In this document: positions 53,032 through 62,302 of the stretch, one piece after another | How the letters are laid out: each line of letters opens with the position of its first letter | How positions within the stretch are numbered: position 1 is the stretch's first letter | Assembly (NCBI RefSeq): GCF_002043005.1 | Contig: NZ_CP020330.1 | Coordinates: 2,994,001-3,058,000, forward strand | Origin: Martelella mediterranea DSM 17316 | GTDB lineage: Bacteria > Pseudomonadota > Alphaproteobacteria > Rhizobiales > Rhizobiaceae | DNA: 64,000 nt | Direction: 5' to 3' | The notes under the pieces: model-generated | The model's input: only the letters and a program-made list of their open reading frames with translations | Databases searched by the model: none | What the model was told of the DNA's origin: nothing | Made by a program: the position numbers and the translations under genes

Positions 53032-54063
53032 ATGACCACACCACTGACACTCGATGCCGTTCTGGCAAAGGCCCAGACGCGCAGCTTCGAATTTCCCTAT
53101 CTTCTGGCCAACCACGTACCGATGGTGCTGATTGCGCTCGACCGCCTCGGTGCCTCGCCTGAACGGCTCGACGAGTGGTACGAGACCTATCGCGACGCCC
53201 ATGCCGTGCCGCTGATTGCCGCGCCCGTCGCGCCGATCAACCCTGGTAACTGGCAGGAAGCACTGGGCGATCGCGCCCGCGAGGCGGATTATCGCGGCTT
53301 TTTCGTCGGCGAGGTGCAGCGGCTCGGCATCGACAAGGCGATCCGCACCTATCTTCCAGCGATGACGCAGGGTGTCGCCGCAAGCGCCACCCACCCCTTG
53401 ATGCGGCTTGCCTACGGCGTGTTGAAGAATGACGCCCGCGAAGTGGGCCACGCGCTCGGCTACTGGGCGGCCACCTATCTGCCGTTGCCCGGCCCCGGCA
53501 AGTTCGAGGCCGATACGGACGATCCGGCGGAAGTGCTCGCCGGCATCGCCGATATCGAGGGTATCCGTGACTACGAAACGGAAACCGATCTGCTCTGGCA
53601 TAATATCCGCGCCGTCGGGGCGCTGCCGGGCTTTGCCCCGGTGATCGACCGGCTGCGCTTTCATGACAACACGGTGCGGCGGATGACCGAGGTCTCGCTC
53701 GTCGCCTTCTCCTTCACGCTCGATTTTTCGGCCCTTCATGCGGTGACCGGCATGCATTGGATGCGCCTTGTTGCGCCGCATGTGGATGAGGACAAGGTTG
53801 AGCCGCTCTACCGCGCCTTCTGGCAGGTGATCGCGTCGCTCATTCCCAAGATCGGGTTTCCGGTGTTCCCGTCGGCGGATGAGGTGCAGGACATGCGCGA
53901 ACGCGACGCGCCCGAATGGCCGGAGATCAAGGCGGCGGCGATTGCGTCTTATGACGAACACGACGTCAGCCTGACCTTTTCCGCCTCCGAGGAGCAGAAA
54001 GCATGGGGTGGCGACAGACTCTACCGCGTCGCCGCCGCCCGCCGCCTTCGCCTGATCGACTGA
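53032..54063 (+). CDS. Questin oxidase-like family protein (DUF4243)
   Basis: 343 aa. The pattern NHVPMVLIALDRLGASPERL, YLPAMTQGVAASATHPLMRLAYG, GHALGYWAATYLPLP and FSALHAVTGMHWMRL is characteristic of the questin-oxidase/AflY-like family, proposed to catalyse Baeyer-Villiger ring cleavage in fungal polyketide pathways; bacterial members are uncharacterised. Many conserved histidines could hold a metal. Its coupling with a flavoprotein and amidohydrolases suggests an oxidative opening of a cyclic substrate (inference). Confidence 0.8.
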   Translation: MTTPLTLDAVLAKAQTRSFEFPYLLANHVPMVLIALDRLGASPERLDEWYETYRDAHAVPLIAAPVAPINPGNWQEALGDRAREADYRGFFVGEVQRLGIDKAIRTYLPAMTQGVAASATHPLMRLAYGVLKNDAREVGHALGYWAATYLPLPGPGKFEADTDDPAEVLAGIADIEGIRDYETETDLLWHNIRAVGALPGFAPVIDRLRFHDNTVRRMTEVSLVAFSFTLDFSALHAVTGMHWMRLVAPHVDEDKVEPLYRAFWQVIASLIPKIGFPVFPSADEVQDMRERDAPEWPEIKAAAIASYDEHDVSLTFSASEEQKAWGGDRLYRVAAARRLRLID

Positions 54064-54072
54064 GGAAAGCCC

Positions 54073-55263
54073 TTGCCCGCACAGATCGCCGTTGAAAATA
54101 TCCGCAATGCGAAGGGTGAGCCCGTCACGCTCCTGATCGAGGACGGGCAGGTTGCCGGTCTCGTGCCCGCCGGAACGCTTGGTATTCCGGAGATGGCGGA
54201 GCGCGTCGATGGCGGCGGGAAGATGATCCTGCCGGGACTGGTCGATGGCCATATCCATCTCGACAAGACGCTGATTGGTCTCCCCTTCATTCCGCATATT
54301 CCCGGCGAGACCGTTGCCAAACGCATTGCCGCCGAGCGCAAGCTGCGTCGCACGGTGGCGCTTCCGGTGGCGGCGCGCGGCGGGGCGCTGATCGAGAAGA
54401 TCGCAGCACTTGGGACGGTCGCCATCAGAAGCCATGTCGATATCGACACCGAGATCGGGCTGAAAGGTCTTGAGCAGGTACTGTCGCTCAGACAAAGCCA
54501 TGGCCATCTGATCGACATCGAAATCGTCGCCTTTCCGCAATCGGGCATCATGCGCGATCCGGGCACGGCGGCCCTCCTGCACGAAGCGGTGGCGGCCGGC
54601 GCGGATCTCGTCGGCGGGCTGGACCCGGCGGGCATCGACGATGACGTCAATGGACATCTCGATGCGGTCTTTGCCGTTGCCGCAAAACACAATGTCGGCG
54701 TCGACCTGCATCTGCATGATGGCGGGGCGCTGGGTGCCTTCGAACTGCGCCAGATCGCCGAACGCACGATCGCGCTTTCGCTTCAGGGCCGGGTGGCGGT
54801 CAGCCACGCCTTCTGTCTTGGCGAACTGGATGACGCGGATTTCGGAAGGACGTCGGAGCTTCTGGCGCGTGCCGAAATCTCGATCATGACCAATGGGCCG
54901 GGTCCGGTTCCGATGCCGCCGGTCAAACGGCTTCAGGCGGCGGGCGTGCGCGTCTTTTGTGGCTCCGACAATATCCGCGATGCCTGGTCGCCCTTCGGCA
55001 ATGGCGACCTGATCGAGCGCGCCGGCATCATCTGCGACCGGCAGGATTTTCGCGCCGATGATGATCTGGAGCGGGCCTTCGCGCTGGTAACCGAAGCCTC
55101 GGGCGCGGTGCTTGGTCGGGCGGAGCCGCTTTCTATAGGTGCGCCTGCCGATTTCATTCTGGTCGATTGCGGCAGCATCGCCGAAACGCTGGCCGAGCGC
55201 CCTGTGGCCCGCACGGTGTTCAAGGCAGGCCGCAAGATCGCCGAAGCCGGGCGGCTGGTGTGA
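54073..55263 (+). CDS. Amidohydrolase, cytosine deaminase-like, complete active site
   Basis: 396-aa metal-dependent amidohydrolase. The HxH metal motif is GHIHLDKT (His60, His62); further ligands are His214 (HLHDGG), His246 (SHAFCLG) and the catalytic Asp299 (FCGSDNIRDAWSPFGNGD), all in cytosine deaminase/isopropylammelide hydrolase arrangement. The start is TTG 54073, with the ribosome site tgaggaaag overlapping the stop of the previous gene. It is followed after four bases by a degenerate paralogue. The substrate is probably a cyclic amidine or amide. Confidence 0.88.
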   Translation: MPAQIAVENIRNAKGEPVTLLIEDGQVAGLVPAGTLGIPEMAERVDGGGKMILPGLVDGHIHLDKTLIGLPFIPHIPGETVAKRIAAERKLRRTVALPVAARGGALIEKIAALGTVAIRSHVDIDTEIGLKGLEQVLSLRQSHGHLIDIEIVAFPQSGIMRDPGTAALLHEAVAAGADLVGGLDPAGIDDDVNGHLDAVFAVAAKHNVGVDLHLHDGGALGAFELRQIAERTIALSLQGRVAVSHAFCLGELDDADFGRTSELLARAEISIMTNGPGPVPMPPVKRLQAAGVRVFCGSDNIRDAWSPFGNGDLIERAGIICDRQDFRADDDLERAFALVTEASGAVLGRAEPLSIGAPADFILVDCGSIAETLAERPVARTVFKAGRKIAEAGRLV

Positions 55264-55267
55264 GTTG

Positions 55268-56509
55268 ATGACCGAAATCGATTTCCTGATCCGCAATGCC
55301 CGCCTCGCAGGACAAGAGACGGCGGTGGATATCGCCTTTGCCGGCAGCCGCATCGCAACCGTTGCAGGCGGCATTACCTGCGATGCGCCCTCCTTCGATG
55401 CCGGCAGCAGGCTCGCCACGCCCGGTCTGACCGAAACCCACATCCACCTCGACAAGGCCGGGATCATCGGCCGCTGCGCGCTGTGCGAGGGCACGCTTGC
55501 CGAGGCCGTGCGCGAAACCGCGAAGGCCAAGGCCGCTTTCACCGAAGAGGATGTCTACGCCCGCGCGGCAAAAGTGGTCGAGCAGGCCATCGCCCACGGC
55601 ACGACGGTGATGCGCACCTTCGTGGAGATCGATCCGCGCGCGGGTTTTCGCTCGTTCGAGGCGATCAAGGCGATCCGGCGCGATTATGCCGATTCGATCG
55701 AGATCATCATCTGCGCCTTCGCCCAAGAGGGGGTGACGAACGATCCGGGCACGGAGGAGATGCTGGCCGAAGCGCTGGCCAACGGCGCCGATCAGGTCGG
55801 CGGCTGCCCCTATACCGATGCCGATCCGGCCACCCATGTGACAAAGATTTTCGATCTGGCCGAGCGCTTCGGCGTCAATGTCGATTTCCACGTCGATTTC
55901 GACCTGGAGCCGGAGGGCTCCAATCTCGGCGTGATCCTCGCCGAGACGAAGAGGCGCAGCTATCAGGGCCGTGTCTCTGTCGGCCATGTGACCAAGCTTT
56001 CAGCCTTTGCGCCGGAGGCATGCGCGGCGGCCTTCGCCGAACTTGCCGAAAACGGCATCGCGCTCACCGTGCTGCCGGCGACCGATCTCTATCTGAACGG
56101 GCGGGAATTCACCCATCTGGTGCCGCGGGGGGTGACGCCGGGCCACAGGCTGATCGCGGCAGGCGGCGTTGCAACGCTCTCGACCAACAATGTGTTGAAC
56201 CCCTTCACGCCCTTCGGTGATGTCTCGCTGATGCGGATGGCCAACCTCTACGCCAATATCGCCCAGCTCGGCACGCCGGATGATCTTGCAGCTGTCTACG
56301 ACATGATAAGCGGTCATGCGGAACGCCTGCTTGGGCGCGAGCCTTCGCGGGTTGCTGCGGGAGCGCCCGCCACCATCGTGCTGTTCGATGCCGAGACCCC
56401 TGCGGAAGCCGTGGCAACCATCGCGCCGGCGCTTTGCGGCTGGCGCAATGGTCGAAGGGCTTTCGAGCGACCCCGCCCACGGCTGTTCTGCACACCCGAA
56501 GGGCGTTGA
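55268..56509 (+). CDS. Amidohydrolase, cytosine deaminase-like, with altered catalytic site
   Basis: 413 aa, paralogue of the preceding enzyme. It keeps HxH (THIHLDKA, His58 and His60), His208 (DFHVDFD) and His240 (SVGHVTKL), but the SDN motif that carries the catalytic Asp is TNN (STNNVLNPFTPFGD, Asn307 in place of Asp). This may be a pseudoenzyme partner of the first amidohydrolase, or use a different ligand such as nearby Asp318. The start is ATG 55268, four bases after the previous stop. Confidence 0.86.
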   Translation: MTEIDFLIRNARLAGQETAVDIAFAGSRIATVAGGITCDAPSFDAGSRLATPGLTETHIHLDKAGIIGRCALCEGTLAEAVRETAKAKAAFTEEDVYARAAKVVEQAIAHGTTVMRTFVEIDPRAGFRSFEAIKAIRRDYADSIEIIICAFAQEGVTNDPGTEEMLAEALANGADQVGGCPYTDADPATHVTKIFDLAERFGVNVDFHVDFDLEPEGSNLGVILAETKRRSYQGRVSVGHVTKLSAFAPEACAAAFAELAENGIALTVLPATDLYLNGREFTHLVPRGVTPGHRLIAAGGVATLSTNNVLNPFTPFGDVSLMRMANLYANIAQLGTPDDLAAVYDMISGHAERLLGREPSRVAAGAPATIVLFDAETPAEAVATIAPALCGWRNGRRAFERPRPRLFCTPEGR

Positions 56510-56590
56510 GTTCCGAAGTCCGCCGCGCGGCACGGGAATTGCATGACAGTCTCTCGGGAGACCGTTTTGTACTTGTGAAAGGCTATTTGC

Positions 56591-57589
56591 ATGATCACGG
56601 ATCAGAACGGCACGATAGATGTTCGATTTTTACGCACGACCTTCCTTCTGTTAAGCGAACAGAATGTCTCGCGCGTTGCCGGAAAGCTCGGCCAGAGCCA
56701 GCCCTCGGTGAGCGCGGTTCTCAAGCGCGCGCGCCATGTCTTCGATGATCCGCTTCTGGTCAGGAGCGGGCAGGGCATGGCCGTCACCGAACGCGGCGAG
56801 GCAGTGCGCGCTTCGCTTTGCCGCATCCTTGCCGAACTCAGCGAAACCATCAGCCCCGAAGAGGCGTTCGACGCCGCCACCACGGCGTTTGCCATGCGCG
56901 TTTCGGCGATGAGCTGTTTCAACGGCTTTCTCATACCGCCGATTGCCGAGCGGCTGCGCAAGGAAGCGCCGATGGCCTCCATCGATTTCTTTGCACCCGC
57001 CGAGAGCGACGACCTGACCGAGCAGCTCAGTTCCGGCGCTTCCGACCTGCTTGTCGCCAACTGGCCGTCGCCGCATGAAAGCCTGCGCTCCAGCACGATC
57101 TTCGATTGCGAGACCGCCTGCATCGTCAATGCTGATCATCCGTTTGCAGGCGCCGAAGAAATGCCGATGGAGGACTATCTCTCCCTGCCGCATCTGTCGC
57201 TCGGCTCCGTCGTGCGTCCGGCCTTCAGTCCGATCGGCGGGCGGCTCAAGCAACTTGGCGTCAATCGCCGGGTGGCGCTTTCCGTGCCTGAATATGCGCT
57301 GGTGCCGCCTGTGATTGCCCGCACGGACCTGATCTTCACCACGGCGCGGCCCTATGCGGAGTTCGTGGTGGATCGCTATCCGGATTATGGTCTGCGCGTT
57401 GTCGGCGCGCCGCGTGAATTCGGCAATATGCGGCTATATCTCCTCTGGCACGAACGTGCGCACAAGAGCCCGGCGAACAGGTGGGTGCGCGATCTTATCC
57501 GCGATGTTTCAAGACGTTATGGCGCCGATCTGCAGGAGCGTCCGACTGCGGCCGGCATGGCGGGGCTGGCCGAGCTCGCGGCGGTATAA
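56591..57589 (+). CDS. LysR family transcriptional regulator
   Basis: 332 aa. The N-terminal helix-turn-helix (VRFLRTTFLLLSEQNVSRVAGKLGQSQPSVSAVLKRARHVFDDPLLVRSGQGM) resembles the NodD/LinR/PnbR branch of LysR proteins, followed by a type-2 periplasmic-binding effector domain. It sits inside the catabolic locus in the same direction as the amidohydrolases and the creatininase, and probably controls one or both halves. Confidence 0.91.
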   Translation: MITDQNGTIDVRFLRTTFLLLSEQNVSRVAGKLGQSQPSVSAVLKRARHVFDDPLLVRSGQGMAVTERGEAVRASLCRILAELSETISPEEAFDAATTAFAMRVSAMSCFNGFLIPPIAERLRKEAPMASIDFFAPAESDDLTEQLSSGASDLLVANWPSPHESLRSSTIFDCETACIVNADHPFAGAEEMPMEDYLSLPHLSLGSVVRPAFSPIGGRLKQLGVNRRVALSVPEYALVPPVIARTDLIFTTARPYAEFVVDRYPDYGLRVVGAPREFGNMRLYLLWHERAHKSPANRWVRDLIRDVSRRYGADLQERPTAAGMAGLAELAAV

Positions 57590-57658
57590 GCGCTGGCCTA
57601 TACCACTTATAAGCCCAGGTGGAATTGTTGAATGTCAAACGGCATGACCATAATGTAG

Positions 57659-57682
57659 GCATAAAACGTAATTGCATAAAAC
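57659..57682 (+). repeat. Direct repeat before the creatininase gene
   Basis: GCATAAAAC occurs at 57659-57667 and again at 57674-57682 (15-base period), about 90 bases upstream of the creatininase start in a locally AT-rich stretch. A weak promoter (TTGAAT 57628-57633, 17 bases, TAATGT 57651-57656) precedes it. Could be a binding site for the adjacent LysR protein or another regulator. Confidence 0.4.
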
Positions 57683-57770
57683 TTAGTCCGGTTGTTCAGC
57701 CGTGCCCGAGCCCTGCCGCTCGTGCCGCCGGCGAAGCTTTGGCCGGACCACGGATGGAAGGAATTCGGAA

Positions 57771-58586
57771 ATGCCGCTGAAATCGCACTGGTGGTGGGAT
57801 CATACGACCAAGGACTTTACCGACATGGACATGTCGGAATTCGTCGCGATCCTGCCGGTGGCCGCCGTCGAGCAGCATGGCCCGCATCTTCCCGTTCGCG
57901 TCGATTCCGCCATCAATGCCGGCATCATCAACCGCGCCGTCGAGATCATGCCGGATGACATGAAGGTTCTGGTGCTGCCAATGCAGGCGGTCGGCAAATC
58001 GGTCGAGCATCTGGAATATCCCGGCACGCTGACACTGTCCTACGAGACTCTGGCTCGCCTCTGGTTCGAGATCGGCGAGAGCGTGGCGCGCGCCGGCTGC
58101 AGGAAGATCATCTTTGCCAACTCCCACGGCGGCCAGCCGCAGGTGATGGAGATCGTCTGCCGCGAACTCAGGATCAAATGCGGCATGTTCGCCGTCTCGT
58201 CCTGGGTGTCCGCCGGTGCCAGCCAGGCCGATCTTTACAGCGCGCACGAGCTGAAACACGGCATTCATGGCGGCGAATCCGAAACCTCGACCATGCTTCA
58301 TCTCCATCCCGAGCTGGTCGACATGCAGTATGCCGATGACTTCCAGCCCATGTCCGTCGAGATGGAGCGCGGCAATCAGGTGCTGACGGCGGAAGGGCGG
58401 ATCGGCTTTGGCTGGCAGACCCAGGACCTGCACCCCTCCGGCGCCTGCGGCAATGCGGCGGCAGCCGACGCCGAGCGCGGCAGGATCCATGTCGAGCGCT
58501 CGGCGCAAAGCCTTGTTGCGCTGGCTGAGGAGGTTCTCGCCTTCCCGATGGAACGGCTCACCCAGAAGACCATGTTCAAGGGCTGA
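57771..58586 (+). CDS. Creatininase family protein
   Basis: 271-aa metal-dependent amidohydrolase of the creatininase fold. Metal ligands are in AAVEQHGPHLPVRVDS (Glu34, His36, Asp45); NSHGGQPQVME and GIHGGESETSTML complete the site. Relatives open creatinine, hydrolyse formamides in flavin or mycofactocin pathways, or act on 3-dehydro compounds. The start is ATG 57771 after ggaagga. It is followed after four bases by the CocE-type hydrolase, so the two are co-translated. Confidence 0.9.
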   Translation: MPLKSHWWWDHTTKDFTDMDMSEFVAILPVAAVEQHGPHLPVRVDSAINAGIINRAVEIMPDDMKVLVLPMQAVGKSVEHLEYPGTLTLSYETLARLWFEIGESVARAGCRKIIFANSHGGQPQVMEIVCRELRIKCGMFAVSSWVSAGASQADLYSAHELKHGIHGGESETSTMLHLHPELVDMQYADDFQPMSVEMERGNQVLTAEGRIGFGWQTQDLHPSGACGNAAAADAERGRIHVERSAQSLVALAEEVLAFPMERLTQKTMFKG

Positions 58587-58590
58587 TCGC

Positions 58591-60204
58591 TTGCTGGCAC
58601 GAAACCCGACATCCGCGATCTCAAGGAGCATCGAGCGCCTCACCCTGAAAGACGGTGTTGCTCTGGCGGCGGATGTCTACCGGCCGGCGGGCGAGGGGCC
58701 GTGGCCCGTCCTTTTGATGCGCCAGCCCTATGGCAAGCAGATCGCCTCCACCGTCGTTCTCGCACACCCCTCCTGGTATGCCCGCCACGGCTATGTCGTT
58801 GTGGTGCAGGATGTGCGCGGCATGGGCGCGTCTGAAGGCGATTTCGACTGCCTGCGTCAGGAATTGAGCGATGGCGCGGAAACGGTGGCGTGGGCGAGGG
58901 GTCTTGATGGCGCGAACGGAAAGATCGGGCTTTACGGCTTTTCCTATCAGGCGATCACGCAGTATCTGGCGCTTGCCGGCGGCGCGGAGGTGGATGCCAT
59001 GGCACCGGCCATGGGCTCTTTCGCGCCTGATAGGGATTGGGCCTATGAGGGCGGTGCATTGCGCTATGCCGGCATGGTCGGCTGGGCGCAGCAGATGGCC
59101 TTGCTCAAGGCTCTCCATGATGGCGATCGCGAGACCCATACCGAACTTTCCGCCCTCAAGGGCCTCCCGGAGACGGCCCGCTACCTCACCGAACGCCCGG
59201 CGCTTTCGCACCTGAAGCGCTGGATCGACAATGCCGAAAGCGATTGGGATCAGGTCTCCCCGGAACGCCTGCTGAAGGACGTTTCGCTGGATATCCCGGT
59301 GCTGCACACCGGCGGCTGGTATGATTTCATGCTGGAGGGCACGCTTGCCGCCGACCGGGCCTTTCGCAAGGCCTCGCCGGAGACCGCGCATCTCGTCATC
59401 GGCCCGTGGGCGCATATGCCATGGAATGGCGCAAGCGGCCAATCGCGCATGCCGGAAGCGGAGACCTATTCCGTTGATCGCGCCAATATCGCCTTCTTCG
59501 ATTTCTACCTGAAGAATCGGGGCAATCCGCCGCCGGCTCTCACGCTGTTCGATATGGGGGAGCGTCGCTGGAGGACGTTCGACCACTGGCCGGAGACCCT
59601 GGAGAAACCGCTGGCGCTCGCTTCCGGCGGGCTTGCCGCGACGCTTGCGAATGATGGCCGGCTTGCCGACACGCTGGAGGACGATGCGGATGGCGAGGAT
59701 GTTCTCGTCAGTGATCCCTTCCGCCCGGCGCCGCTTGTCGGCGGTCATATGGGCGAACCGTCAGGCTTCGCCGATCGGGTGGCGAGCGACGACCGTTCCG
59801 ACGTCGCCGTCTATACCACAGCGCCCTTTGCGCAGGACTTCACCCTTTGCGGGCCCGTCAGGGCCGACCTCGCCATCGCTACTGAAGCGCCGGTCTTCGA
59901 TCTCGTTGCAACACTCTCTCTGGTCACCCCCACCGGACGCGTAAATGTGATCCAGACCGGCATAACCCGGACAAAAAACACGGGTGCGCCGGTGAGCGTC
60001 GGCCTCAGAGCGGCTTATGTCACAGTACCGGCGGGCTTTAGCCTCCGCCTGTCGCTGCAGGCCGCCGCCTGGCCCGCCTTTTCTCTCCACGCACAGGACC
60101 CGGCATCTGCCGACGGGATGGAGCCGCTGACGCTGGCGATCCGTCACGCGGCCAGCCGTCTTGTGCTTTCCGTTCTGAAAGAGGACACCGTCAATGGCGC
60201 CTAA
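58591..60204 (+). CDS. CocE/NonD family alpha/beta hydrolase
   Basis: 537 aa X-Pro dipeptidyl-peptidase-like acyl hydrolase. Nucleophile Ser118 is in GLYGFSYQA; the oxyanion-side motif DVRGMGASEGDFD and the later HTGGWYDFMLEGT (Asp) and GPWAHMPW (His) complete the triad. The C-terminal jelly-roll domain starts near residue 395. TTG 58591 is the likely start (four bases after the creatininase stop, aaggg upstream). It overlaps the transporter ATPase by 11 bases. Expected to cleave an ester or amide of the imported substrate. Confidence 0.9.
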   Translation: MLARNPTSAISRSIERLTLKDGVALAADVYRPAGEGPWPVLLMRQPYGKQIASTVVLAHPSWYARHGYVVVVQDVRGMGASEGDFDCLRQELSDGAETVAWARGLDGANGKIGLYGFSYQAITQYLALAGGAEVDAMAPAMGSFAPDRDWAYEGGALRYAGMVGWAQQMALLKALHDGDRETHTELSALKGLPETARYLTERPALSHLKRWIDNAESDWDQVSPERLLKDVSLDIPVLHTGGWYDFMLEGTLAADRAFRKASPETAHLVIGPWAHMPWNGASGQSRMPEAETYSVDRANIAFFDFYLKNRGNPPPALTLFDMGERRWRTFDHWPETLEKPLALASGGLAATLANDGRLADTLEDDADGEDVLVSDPFRPAPLVGGHMGEPSGFADRVASDDRSDVAVYTTAPFAQDFTLCGPVRADLAIATEAPVFDLVATLSLVTPTGRVNVIQTGITRTKNTGAPVSVGLRAAYVTVPAGFSLRLSLQAAAWPAFSLHAQDPASADGMEPLTLAIRHAASRLVLSVLKEDTVNGA

Positions 60205-61219
60205 GCCCTATCTCACCCTCGACAATGTGTCGGCGACCTACGGGGATACTACCGCCGTTTCCGGCCTCACGATCGAAGTGCCCAAGGGCGAGCTTCTGTC
60301 GCTGCTCGGCCCGTCCGGTTGCGGCAAGACGACGACGCTGCGCATGATTGCGGGCTTCGTCGAACCCTCCGGCGGTCGCATCATCCTCAACGACAAGGAC
60401 ATCAGCCACCAGCCGGTGCATAAGCGCAATATCGGCGTCGTGTTCCAGTCCTATGCGCTGTTTCCGCATCTGACCGTGATCGACAATGTCGGTTTCGGCC
60501 TCAGGATGCGCAATGCCTCGCGCGCCGAGTGGCGGGAGCGGGCGGCGAAAACTCTGGAAACCGTCGGCCTCAGCCCCTATGCCGATCGCTATCCCGGCCA
60601 GCTTTCCGGCGGCCAGCAGCAGCGCGTCGCCCTTGCCCGCGCGCTGGTGATCGAGCCGGATGTGCTGCTTCTGGATGAACCGCTCTCCAATCTCGACGCC
60701 AACCTCAGGGCCGATATGCGCAACGAGATCCGCTCGCTGCAGCAGCGCCTCGGCATCACCACCATTTTCGTCACCCACGACCAATCCGAAGCGCTTTCGA
60801 TGTCGGACCGGGTGGCGGTGATGAGCAAGGGCGTGATGAGCGAGATCGGCACGCCGCTTGCCCTTTGCGATCAGCCCAGAAGCCCGTTTACCGCAACCTT
60901 CCTCGGCCACCGCACGGTGATCGACGGCAAGGTGGAAAACGGTATGTTTTCCGCCCCCGGCATCACCTGCGCCGGTGCGCCGGAAAAGGCCACCAAACTG
61001 GTGCTGCGCGCCTCGCGCCTGCGCTTCGGCGAAGGAAATTCCCCGCTTTCGGTTTCAGGAACGCTCGTCAACGCAGCCTATCTTGGCGAGACCTATGAGG
61101 CCGATATCCAGGCCGCCTGCGGCATGATCCGGCTTGTCGTTCCCTCCGACACGCCGCCGCCGCCGGTGGGAACAGCATGCCAGGTCACCGCCGAACCGGG
61201 CGGGACCACCTTTATCTGA
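60194..61219 (+). CDS. ABC transporter ATP-binding protein (PotA/polyamine-type)
   Basis: 341-aa ATPase with Walker A GPSGCGKTT, signature LSGGQQQRVALARAL and Walker B VLLLDEPLSNLD, plus a C-terminal TOBE domain. It belongs with the binding protein at 61250 and the fused permease at 62299. Overlap with the upstream hydrolase gene places import and hydrolysis in one transcript. Confidence 0.92.
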   Translation: MAPKPYLTLDNVSATYGDTTAVSGLTIEVPKGELLSLLGPSGCGKTTTLRMIAGFVEPSGGRIILNDKDISHQPVHKRNIGVVFQSYALFPHLTVIDNVGFGLRMRNASRAEWRERAAKTLETVGLSPYADRYPGQLSGGQQQRVALARALVIEPDVLLLDEPLSNLDANLRADMRNEIRSLQQRLGITTIFVTHDQSEALSMSDRVAVMSKGVMSEIGTPLALCDQPRSPFTATFLGHRTVIDGKVENGMFSAPGITCAGAPEKATKLVLRASRLRFGEGNSPLSVSGTLVNAAYLGETYEADIQAACGMIRLVVPSDTPPPPVGTACQVTAEPGGTTFI

Positions 61220-61249
61220 CAAAAACATAAAACCAGGAGAACAGCTGAC

Positions 61250-62302
61250 ATGAACATCAAGAGACGTTCCTTCAACAAACTCATTCTGGGCGGGGCCGCC
61301 TCGCTTGCCGCTCCCTATTCCTTCGTCCGGGCCCAGACGCCGGACCCGAAGCCGGGTGATGAGCTCGTCGTCGGCATCTGGGGCGGCACCCAGGAAAAGA
61401 TCGTCAAGGAGTATATCGAGCCGGTGCTGGTCGACAAATACGGCTGCAAGATCTCCTACGTGCTGGGCGGCACCGTCGAGCGCCGCGCCCGCGCCTATGC
61501 CGAACGCGGCCGTCCGAGCTTCGACGTCCTCTACCTCAACATTTTCGAAAGCCGTCAGGCCGTGAAGGATGGCGTCACCCAGCCGGCGACCGATGCCGTT
61601 GAAAACGCCCAGTATCTCTACCCGATCGCCAAGAAGGGCGGTTACGGCGTTGCCATCAATCCCTGCACCATCGTCTACAACAAGACCAAGGCATCCGCCC
61701 CGATCACGTCCTGGAAGGACATGTGGAAGCCGGAATGGCAGGGCCGCATCGCCTGGCCGAACGGCCTCGGCGCCGAAGGCATTTCCGCGCTGATGATGTC
61801 GACGCTTTCCTGGTTCGGCGACCAGACCAAGATGGCGCCGGAAGGCTTCGACAAGGTCAAGGAACTGAAGCCGTTTGCCGCCATCCAGGGCAGTCAGGCG
61901 CAGCTTTTCGACATGTTCGACCAGGACATCGCCGATCTTTCGGTCGAATTCGGCAGCTTCTGCGAAAAATACATCGAGGAACGCAATCCCGATTTCGCCC
62001 TTGCCGATCCGGAAGAAGGCAAGGCGCTGGCCATGAACGTTGCCTGCATCACCGAGGGCACCAGGAACCAGAAGCTTGCGGAAGAATGGGTCAACCTGCA
62101 CCTGTCGCCGGAAGTCATGCTCGCCTATGCCAAGGAGATCTACTATTCGCCGACCGTCGACAATGTCGATATCCCGGCCGACCTCCAGAGCAAGCTGATC
62201 ATGCCGGATGAAATCGACACGCTGGTCGACTTCGACTGGGACTACATCAATGCCAACCGCAACAAATGGCAGTCCATCTACGACCGGGAGATCGCCGGAT
62301 GA
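61250..62302 (+). CDS. ABC transporter substrate-binding protein, spermidine/putrescine-like, Tat signal
   Basis: 350 aa. The N-terminus MNIKRRSFNKLILGGAASLAAPYSFVRAQ is a twin-arginine type signal (RRSFNK) with cleavage after about VRA, so the protein may be exported folded. The mature domain matches PotD/Fe3+-type family 1 receptors (GDELVVGIWGGTQEKIVKEYIEPV; WKDMWKPEWQGRIAWPN). The stop overlaps the permease ATG. The ligand is unknown; polyamine-type receptors bind cationic or opine-like compounds. Confidence 0.91.
   Translation: MNIKRRSFNKLILGGAASLAAPYSFVRAQTPDPKPGDELVVGIWGGTQEKIVKEYIEPVLVDKYGCKISYVLGGTVERRARAYAERGRPSFDVLYLNIFESRQAVKDGVTQPATDAVENAQYLYPIAKKGGYGVAINPCTIVYNKTKASAPITSWKDMWKPEWQGRIAWPNGLGAEGISALMMSTLSWFGDQTKMAPEGFDKVKELKPFAAIQGSQAQLFDMFDQDIADLSVEFGSFCEKYIEERNPDFALADPEEGKALAMNVACITEGTRNQKLAEEWVNLHLSPEVMLAYAKEIYYSPTVDNVDIPADLQSKLIMPDEIDTLVDFDWDYINANRNKWQSIYDREIAG

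Noticed and set aside
51499..55542. 1347-codon open frame on the minus strand
   Set aside because: It lies antisense to the flavoprotein, questin-oxidase-like and amidohydrolase genes, which have clear family motifs. The frame is His-, Arg- and Asp-rich with no domain, the usual mirror of GC-rich coding sequence.
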